NCBI GenBank assembly: GCA_002451555.1
Contig: DKCU01000102.1
Span: 1 to 9,275, forward strand
Reading direction: 5' to 3'
Origin: Candidatus Segatella albertsiae
Lineage (GTDB): Bacteria > Bacteroidota > Bacteroidia > Bacteroidales > Bacteroidaceae
Length of the DNA: 9,275 bases
A model generated the notes under the pieces. The model ran no database searches. It had not been told where the DNA came from and worked only from the letters and a program-made list of their open reading frames with translations. Positions 1 to 4,625 of this stretch are shown piece after piece (positions within the stretch are counted from its first letter, which is position 1; each line of letters opens with the position of its first letter). The position numbers were made by a program, and so were the translations under genes.

Positions 1-356
1 GTGATAACTGATTTGTCCTTTATCTTGTCGTAGGTGACGGAGGAAGGGGACAGCTTGGAATTATCTACCGATTGGTCGGCGATTTTCTCTGTTGTAACAT
101 TCTGGTCTGCTATCTTCGAGGTTACAACAGAATCTGCAGCAAGCTTCTCAGTGGTAATATTATCGTCCGCTATCTTAGGGGTCTTGATTGCTCCATCGGG
201 TAGCTTGTCGGTAGTTACCGCTCCTTCTGCCAACTTCTCGGTCGTAACATTGCCGTCACGAATCTTGACGGTGGTGATAGCTTGGTCGTTGATGTCGTCT
301 GTCTTCGTCATCGGCACCTTGCAACCTAGTTTAATATCATCTCTATATGTAGGCAT
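1..356 (-). CDS. Tail fibre protein with decapeptide repeats, N-terminal part (C-terminus beyond left edge)
   Basis: The frame opens at an ATG read leftwards from 356 and stays open for 118 codons to the window edge, so the C-terminus is missing. After a short N-terminus (MPTYRDDIKLGCKVP) comes a run of ten-residue repeats of the pattern xxVTTxKIAD, with Lys at every tenth position from residue 31 to 111. Such short repeats built around VTTEKLAD are common in phage tail fibre and neck-fibre proteins, where they are thought to form extended trimeric shafts; the receptor-binding tip would lie in the missing part. The ATG overlaps the end of the upstream 92-aa gene by 14 nt, which suggests translational coupling. 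A fibre role is inferred from the repeat type and from its place after the connector gene. A whisker or other elongated virion fibre is an alternative. Confidence 0.7.
   Translation of the reverse strand, partial: MPTYRDDIKLGCKVPMTKTDDINDQAITTVKIRDGNVTTEKLAEGAVTTDKLPDGAIKTPKIADDNITTEKLAADSVVTSKIADQNVTTEKIADQSVDNSKLSPSSVTYDKIKDKSVI
3..284 (-). repeat. 30-bp tandem coding repeats (decapeptide repeats)
   Basis: About nine 30-bp units encode residues 25-118 of the fibre protein. Examples at the protein level are GNVTTEKLAE, GAVTTDKLPD, DNITTEKLAA and QNVTTEKIAD. The period is exact at ten residues and the Lys at unit position 7 is invariant. The bases have diverged, so this is protein-level periodicity rather than a fresh DNA duplication. 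The run continues past the left edge. Confidence 0.85.
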
Positions 357-621
357 ATTTTATTTCTTTTGGTTGTGAAGAGGTGAATAACTGAATCTTT
401 GCGGTCTCTGGCATTACACGGATGCGAAGCTTGAACTCTGTCGTGTTCTTGTGAGGGCAGAGGGGAGCCTTGGGCTTTCTGCCATCGCCGCAATCTTGGC
501 GAATGACCAGCTTGCCTGGAGTTTGCAAGGTAACCATCAGGTAGATGTCACGATGCAAAGTAATCTCTGGAGATACCCATGCAAGCTCTTCCTCGCTATA
601 GTTGGTTGAAACATACTCCAT
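343..621 (-). CDS. Hypothetical 92-aa virion-associated protein
   Basis: I do not recognise this family. The 92-residue product (MEYVSTNYSEEELAW...) alternates short hydrophobic stretches with charged turns (YLMVTLQTP, KLVIRQDCG, FKLRIRVMP, KIQLFTS), which suggests a small all-beta fold. It has no membrane segment or signal peptide. It starts 5 nt after the connector stop and ends (TAG) inside the first codons of the fibre gene, so it belongs to the same operon. Between a connector and a fibre gene, a tail-attachment, head-closure or fibre-base protein is plausible, but that is inferred from position only. Confidence 0.65.
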   Translation of the reverse strand: MEYVSTNYSEEELAWVSPEITLHRDIYLMVTLQTPGKLVIRQDCGDGRKPKAPLCPHKNTTEFKLRIRVMPETAKIQLFTSSQPKEIKYAYI

Positions 622-626
622 ACTGC

Positions 627-1370
627 TTATTGTTTTGAGGTTTGACTAACGCCCAACTGCTGCAAGGCAATCGTGTACATCTGGCTAGCCTTGGTATCAT
701 CGTAAGCCGAGATCAACAGGAAGGCAAGATAATGGATGAAGGAACTCTTGAAGGTTTCCGAGATTTCCACCACCTTCTCATTGCTACCTTCCGACGTAGT
801 GGTGTCGGTAGGCACTCCCACGTAGGAAATTGTAACGGAACCATCGCCTGATGGCTTTGGCTGAATGAGCACTTGGAGCGGATTGACTCGCATGATGGCT
901 GCTAGCGGTCTATCGAAAGTTCCCTTGGCAGTATCATCGAACATCATTAAGGCTTCATCGTCTGTATCTTCCACTGGCACTACTGCCTTGTGCCATCCAT
1001 TGGCTCTGACACGATTGATATTGAACACGGAAATGGTATTTGGCATCGTGAGGACACCTATATCATCGGTATCCTCGTAAGCCTCCACCTGTATGGACGT
1101 GGTGGTAGATGCTGTAGATGGAGTGCTCTCCTTCTTGGATTCCGTGGAAGAATCCTCGTTCTTCTTGGTTGTCGTAGTTGAGCCAGAGAGAGCGGAAGAA
1201 GATGTTGCAGTGACAGCTATCCAATGAAGAGCATCGGGGATGTTCGCCTCTATGATATTGTCCATATACGAATCTTCCTTGTCGTCTATGACATCTGCCA
1301 TGTCCGATGTGTTGTTGGATTCCTCGTCTATACACCAACGCACTTGTCTGATGATTTCTTCTACAGTCAT
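627..1370 (-). CDS. Putative head-tail connector/adaptor protein with Ser/Thr-rich insertion
   Basis: The 247-aa product has an acidic helical N-terminus (MTVEEIIRQVRWCIDEE), a beta-rich middle (residues about 95-190) and a C-terminal helical pair (about 203-242: FKSSFIHYLAFLLISAYDD, then ASQMYTIALQQLG). The last element, helix-short turn-helix ending in a small-tail segment, is typical of phage head-tail adaptors such as the gp6/gp4/gp11-type connectors. Residues about 54-92 are an almost pure Ser/Thr/Lys/Glu low-complexity stretch absent from a compact adaptor, probably a flexible exposed loop. Expected role: a ring under the portal that joins head to tail. Its place downstream of the capsid gene and upstream of the fibre fits this. 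The family is inferred from pattern, not from a search. The start is the only good ATG, 35 nt after the CRISPR-repeat-like element. Confidence 0.6.
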   Translation of the reverse strand: MTVEEIIRQVRWCIDEESNNTSDMADVIDDKEDSYMDNIIEANIPDALHWIAVTATSSSALSGSTTTTKKNEDSSTESKKESTPSTASTTTSIQVEAYEDTDDIGVLTMPNTISVFNINRVRANGWHKAVVPVEDTDDEALMMFDDTAKGTFDRPLAAIMRVNPLQVLIQPKPSGDGSVTISYVGVPTDTTTSEGSNEKVVEISETFKSSFIHYLAFLLISAYDDTKASQMYTIALQQLGVSQTSKQ

Positions 1371-1405
1371 TTCACATTAATTATATATGTGTTGCTTTAC
1401 TCGTT

Positions 1406-1432
1406 GTTTCAATCCACGTACTTTCGTACGAC
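1406..1432 (-). CRISPR. Solitary type I-C-like CRISPR repeat unit (possible RNA anti-CRISPR)
   Basis: Read on the minus strand, the 27 nt are GT, stem arm CGTAC, loop GAAA, stem arm GTACG, then TGGATTGAAAC. Canonical type I-C repeats have the same order: GT, a stem beginning CGC, a 4-5 nt loop, the stem end GCG, then TGGATTGAAAC or T, about 31-32 nt in all. The unit differs only in a stem of 5 bp rather than about 7 and in different but still paired stem bases. The terminal 13 nt CGTGGATTGAAAC are the type I-C hallmark. There is no second copy in the window, so it is not an array. It begins within the second of two tandem stop codons (TAATAG) of the 139-aa gene and lies on the transcribed strand. 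Phage-borne single repeats are known to act as RNA decoys for Cas proteins; that function here is inference. Confidence 0.7.
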
Positions 1433-1434
1433 TA

Positions 1435-1854
1435 TTATTCGTTGAAGTCTGGGAAGATAATCCCTGCCTTCGAAGCGTGCTTCATCGCCGTTGCTAGCGT
1501 CTTGCAGTCCTTGTCAAACCGCTCGTTCACATAGGCGATAACCTCATCGGTGGTGCGAATACCCTTGACCTCCTCGGTCTGTACCTGCTTCTTCTGGGTC
1601 TTGGTGGTTGCATCGTCGTCTATCACGTCCGATTCCTCAGCGATTTGTCGGATGCAAGTCACCTTGCCCGATTTCACCAGCTCATGATTGTCCAAGAGGT
1701 CTTGCGCATACTTGTTGCGAAGCGTAATCTCTGGATATTTCTTCATGTAAGTGTTGCCGTGGGTGAAGTTGTAGCGCATGGTGTTGCCACTAGCCCCTGT
1801 CAGAGTCAGACTGATGTTGTTGCAAAGCTCATTATATCTATATGTCTTAATCAT
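1435..1854 (-). CDS. Hypothetical 139-aa structural protein downstream of the capsid gene
   Basis: I chose the ATG at 1854 (MIKTYRYNELCNN...). An upstream in-frame TTG at 1893 would add 13 residues but lies inside a strong hairpin and is not needed. Residues about 1-70 form a beta-like domain (ISLTLTGASGN, MRYNFTHGN, PEITLRNKYAQDLL, SGKVTCIRQ). Residues about 73-97 are an acidic/polar linker (EESDVIDDDATTKTQKKQ) and about 101-139 are helical. Small proteins with an N-terminal domain of this kind recur next to capsid genes in Bacteroidales phages as far as I recall, but I cannot name a family. Head decoration, head completion or a minor virion protein are candidates from position. The gene is flanked by an RNA hairpin on one side and by the CRISPR-repeat-like unit on the other. 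Confidence 0.7.
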   Translation of the reverse strand: MIKTYRYNELCNNISLTLTGASGNTMRYNFTHGNTYMKKYPEITLRNKYAQDLLDNHELVKSGKVTCIRQIAEESDVIDDDATTKTQKKQVQTEEVKGIRTTDEVIAYVNERFDKDCKTLATAMKHASKAGIIFPDFNE

Positions 1855-1876
1855 TTCCTTTGGGTTTATTGGCAAG

Positions 1877-1904
1877 AGGGACAGGGCTTTCAACTCCTGC
1901 CCCT
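1877..1904 (-). other. RNA stem-loop in the capsid 3' intergenic region
   Basis: On the minus strand AGGGGCAGG pairs with CCTGTCCCT (9 bp including one G-U pair) around a 10-nt loop. It lies in the 91-bp gap between the capsid stop and the next ATG. No U-run follows, so it is not a standard intrinsic terminator. An mRNA-stabilising or processing element that raises capsid yield relative to downstream genes is plausible. Confidence 0.45.
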
Positions 1905-1945
1905 ACTTGCGTGATTTTATATTGTCGAAGTATGAAAAAGAAGCC

Positions 1946-3634
1946 TTATGCAGCTACGTCCATACCTGCGTACAGATTCCACTTCGTGCCATCATACTCA
2001 TATACCTTACCCTTCTCGTATGTAGTGCTATCAGAAGCATAGTCCTCAATCAGGGCTACCTTCATGCCCTTTGATGCAGTCTCAGGGAGAGTCTTCAATG
2101 AGATAATGCTATTCACGATACCTGTAACGCCAAGGTTGGTGATAAACTCCTCTGGACCTACCAAAATAGAGTTGTAGCCACGGAGAGCGATGCAGTCTGC
2201 CTCGATGTGCATATATCGCTTAGCCTCTCTTGGGTCGTAGCCGTCCTTGCTCATGTCGTTGGTCTTATCCTTGCCCTTCTCCTTCACGTAGTGGCGGGCA
2301 CCCTTCAAGTCCATACCTACCATGCAGTCCTCCATGTGCATCATGTCGAGCGTCTGATCCCAAACGAAGTCGATGGTACCGTAGTTGTCCTTGTAGCGTG
2401 AGAAGGTAATGTTGATTTCCTCATGGGTAGAGAGTACCTCCTTGCGTCCCTCAGGAATCTTGATGTTCATCAGTCGCTTGATGGCGTTCTTACCACAGAA
2501 CATATAGATGTGGTCTGTCTCGGCAAAGTCAGTGAACATGAGCATACTGATGGCGGTCAAGTCCTCGTAGGTGTAAACCTCGCCGATGCCATACTGGTTG
2601 GTAAGCTGGTTCAAGATACCCTCTGCGAAATAGGTGTACTCGTCTGCGCCATCGTTGGTAGTAGAGTGGATGCGATGCTTCACGCCCATCCAATAAGAAC
2701 GCTCTGCACGCATCTTAAACTTGTTGAGAGCGTCAGCCTTCATGTCTCTTACGGTATGAGGCACCTTCTTCTTCATGGTCTCGAAATCATCTGTAAAGAC
2801 GATGGAGAACGCACGCTTCTGCAAGTAAACCTCGGCTGAACGTGGCTGATAGTTCTCTGCTGGCACCTTCATCTGGCTCTCTGAGAGTGCGGTGGATGCA
2901 GCAAGGATAACAGTACCTACTGGGATTGCTGGGCAAGTCATGTTCTCCAAGAACTCGCAATCTGCACCCTCCGATACAGCCTTGCCGTTCACGGCTTGCA
3001 AGGTCACCTCCGTACCAGCCTTGTTGGCGGAAGTTACAATCAGCTCCAATCTGCCCTGACGAACGGTAGTAGAGCCAATCTTATAACCAGCCACGGTAGG
3101 AACTACGGCTGTAGAACCCTCGTAGAATGGCTTCAACGAACCAGAGAAGTTGTTCTTGGTCAGCTTGATGGAGTCGCCAGCTGCAATGTTTGCTGTTACT
3201 TCTCCGTCCAAGGTCTCACCACCAAAGCGAGCGTGCTTCTTCTTATAGCCCGAACATGGCACGGTAGTGGTAAACTTGCTTACGATAGAAAGCAGCGGTG
3301 TGTGGTATGGCTGAAACTGGGTCGCCTTGGTCGTGTCCCAGTCTTCCTCTTCCAAACCGCCTCGCTCCATCTGGGTAGCGGAAGCCTGTGTGCCTGTCAA
3401 ACTCTGACCTGCTGTTTTACCACCCGGTGCTAGCAAGTCGCTCTTATCCTTGTCAACCTGCTCGTTGGCTGCGGTCTCTTCTGCGGTTGCTGGCTTAGAG
3501 CCTGGCTCGTTCAGGTCTGGCTCAACGGCATCGCCCACAGCCATCACGCCTCCGCCTGTTACCACGGCAAGAAGCATCAGAATCATCTTGACGATGAACT
3601 GATGGCTAGAAAAATAATTGATAACTTTCTTCAT
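1946..3634 (-). CDS. Major capsid protein (HK97-type fold) with signal-like N-terminus
   Basis: The 562-aa product has the size and pattern of a tailed-phage major capsid protein. Around residues 270-340 it carries a segment (YLQKRAFSIVFTDDFE, then DALNKFKMRAERSYWMGVK, then a loop and FAEGILNQLTNQYG) resembling the long-helix and P-domain region of SU10-like/HK97-fold capsid proteins. The part around 395-470 (MFCGKNAIKRLMN, DFVWDQTLDMMH) fits the A-domain. Residues 1-34 are unusual: Lys2/Lys3, a hydrophobic core (about 17-25) and a small-residue stretch GGGVMAVG, like a signal peptide or membrane anchor. Residues about 35-95 are a polar, disordered-looking delta-domain-like extension. The C-terminal 40 residues form a small separate-looking module. 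The gene follows the scaffold gene by 34 bp. Its identity as capsid protein is a strong inference from length, order and pattern. Confidence 0.85.
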   Translation of the reverse strand: MKKVINYFSSHQFIVKMILMLLAVVTGGGVMAVGDAVEPDLNEPGSKPATAEETAANEQVDKDKSDLLAPGGKTAGQSLTGTQASATQMERGGLEEEDWDTTKATQFQPYHTPLLSIVSKFTTTVPCSGYKKKHARFGGETLDGEVTANIAAGDSIKLTKNNFSGSLKPFYEGSTAVVPTVAGYKIGSTTVRQGRLELIVTSANKAGTEVTLQAVNGKAVSEGADCEFLENMTCPAIPVGTVILAASTALSESQMKVPAENYQPRSAEVYLQKRAFSIVFTDDFETMKKKVPHTVRDMKADALNKFKMRAERSYWMGVKHRIHSTTNDGADEYTYFAEGILNQLTNQYGIGEVYTYEDLTAISMLMFTDFAETDHIYMFCGKNAIKRLMNIKIPEGRKEVLSTHEEINITFSRYKDNYGTIDFVWDQTLDMMHMEDCMVGMDLKGARHYVKEKGKDKTNDMSKDGYDPREAKRYMHIEADCIALRGYNSILVGPEEFITNLGVTGIVNSIISLKTLPETASKGMKVALIEDYASDSTTYEKGKVYEYDGTKWNLYAGMDVAA

Positions 3635-3668
3635 TTTATACTTATATTTTATGGATTAATAATCTTGA

Positions 3669-4463
3669 TTAGAACAAATCATCAAAGAAACTAGATTTCT
3701 TCTTGGTCTTTGGCTTGGCTGGAGTATTGCCAGCACCTGAGCTAGCGAGCGAAGGAGGAATGCCCTCAGAAGCAGATGAGCGAACTTTGTTCTGAATCTT
3801 CTCGTTTCTTGCTTGCATAGCCGATTCTTCTCTTGCCGATGCAATGTCCGAATCGTAGTTGTAGGCATTGGAGAAAAGCTTCCAAGTATCGGCGGAGATT
3901 TCTCCTCGCTCTGCATCCTCTATTACACCCCATACCTTTCCCCAGAGGTCTGCTGCCTCATCATCTGAAAGCCCTAGCTTATCCATGGCTTGGCGAGACT
4001 TCAAGAGGTTGTCGGACAACTCCTGACCGTGCTTTTCCTGTTCAGCCACCTTCTCTTGGAATTTGGTTATCTGGTCGGCTACCTTCTTGCCCAGCTCCTC
4101 GTCTTCGAGAGCCGCTTTGATGTCGATTCCTTGCGAAGCCATCCACTCCAATGGGTGCATACCCTTCTTGGTGGAATCTAGCACCATCGCTGCTAACCAC
4201 TTGTTGTTGTCGAGCATCTTGCTCAATGCCTGTCCGCTTGCCTCATACTTGCCCAGAGCGTCCGCATCATCGTTCATAGCCGCATAGCGTGCTTCCTTGT
4301 CTTCAAAGTCGATGTCTTTGTGGCGACTGGAGAAACGCTTGGAGAAAGCCGTGCGGTTTGGTCGCTCATCCACAGGTGGAGTAGCAGCCTCGGCAGATTC
4401 AGCAGGAGCAGCCGCCTCGGCTGTACCCTCTGCATTCTGTTTTGCTTTTTCTTCTTCTGTCAT
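3669..4463 (-). CDS. Capsid scaffolding protein
   Basis: The 264-aa product is highly charged and largely helical. An Ala/Glu-rich disordered N-terminus (residues about 1-35) is followed by helices from about 55 to 235, including a long coiled-coil-like stretch (about 118-160: KKVADQITKFQEKVAEQ...). A Ser/Pro linker then leads to a basic tail (KPKTKKKSS) ending in FFDDLF. A disordered acidic head, a coiled-coil middle and a basic C-terminus that docks on the capsid shell are the hallmarks of scaffolding proteins, which direct prohead assembly and then leave. It is the first gene of the leftward operon, directly before the capsid gene, the classic order. No protease motif is visible here. The start ATG is preceded by GTGTAAATAAAT, closely matching the leader of the divergent portal gene. 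Confidence 0.78.
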   Translation of the reverse strand: MTEEEKAKQNAEGTAEAAAPAESAEAATPPVDERPNRTAFSKRFSSRHKDIDFEDKEARYAAMNDDADALGKYEASGQALSKMLDNNKWLAAMVLDSTKKGMHPLEWMASQGIDIKAALEDEELGKKVADQITKFQEKVAEQEKHGQELSDNLLKSRQAMDKLGLSDDEAADLWGKVWGVIEDAERGEISADTWKLFSNAYNYDSDIASAREESAMQARNEKIQNKVRSSASEGIPPSLASSGAGNTPAKPKTKKKSSFFDDLF

Positions 4464-4493
4464 ATTTATTTACACTATGATAAAACTTTGGCG

Positions 4494-4536
4494 CAAAGAT
4501 GTAAAGAAATCAAGGGCGTTTTACCCATAGCACGAT
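4494..4536 (-). promoter_or_regulatory. Leftward promoter for scaffold-capsid-tail operon
   Basis: Reading leftwards: a 17-bp half-site ATCGTGCTATGGGTAAA (4536-4520), an 18-bp spacer, then CATCTTTG (4501-4494) followed by CGCC. The box matches the Bacteroidetes -7 consensus TAnnTTTG at all but its first base. There is no good TTTG -33 element; the half-site occupies that position, so an activator or an alternative sigma factor may be needed. The ATG lies 31 nt beyond the box. Confidence 0.55.
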
Positions 4537-4551
4537 TTACAAGCCTCACTC

Positions 4552-4594
4552 ATCGTGTTATGGGCAAAGTCGGCTGCAAAATGAGGTATTTTTG
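4552..4594 (+). promoter_or_regulatory. Rightward promoter for portal-terminase operon
   Basis: Reading rightwards: half-site ATCGTGTTATGGGCAAA (4552-4568), an 18-bp spacer, then TATTTTTG (4587-4594), a perfect match to the Bacteroidetes -7 consensus TAnnTTTG, followed by CGCC. The -33 region lacks TTTG and contains the half-site instead. The predicted start of transcription is near 4600, giving a leader of about 25 nt to the portal ATG at 4626. Confidence 0.65.
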
Positions 4595-4625
4595 CGCCTA
4601 TATTATTAATAATGTGTAAAGAAAT

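Noticed and set aside
34..378. Plus-strand 114-aa frame with apparent FSVVT repeats
   Set aside because: The repeats are the reverse-strand image of the decapeptide repeats in the fibre gene.
600..611. Second repeat-like end (GTTGGTTGAAAC) on the plus strand
   Set aside because: It lies inside the 92-aa coding region on the opposite strand, has no stem before it and matches the repeat end only partly.
1406..1432. Intrinsic terminator
   Set aside because: The stem is only 5 bp and is followed by TGGATTGAAAC, not a U-run, on the transcribed strand.
1371..1434. A true CRISPR array with spacer
   Set aside because: Only one repeat-like unit is present. Neither the 35 nt towards the connector ATG nor the sequence beyond it contains a second copy, and no leader or cas gene is in the window.
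1855..1893. Extended start (TTG at 1893) for the 139-aa protein
   Set aside because: It would place the start codon inside the hairpin at 1877-1904; a good ATG lies at 1854.
2207..2839. Plus-strand open frames inside the capsid gene
   Set aside because: They are antisense shadows of the capsid coding frame, rich in Val/Leu/His from reverse-read codons, with no operon context.
4524..4564. Bidirectional terminator or attachment site from the 4524-4564 inverted repeat
   Set aside because: It lies between two divergent start regions with nothing to terminate, has no U-run, and its arms sit at fixed distances from the two -7 boxes, which fits regulation better. No integrase is in the window.
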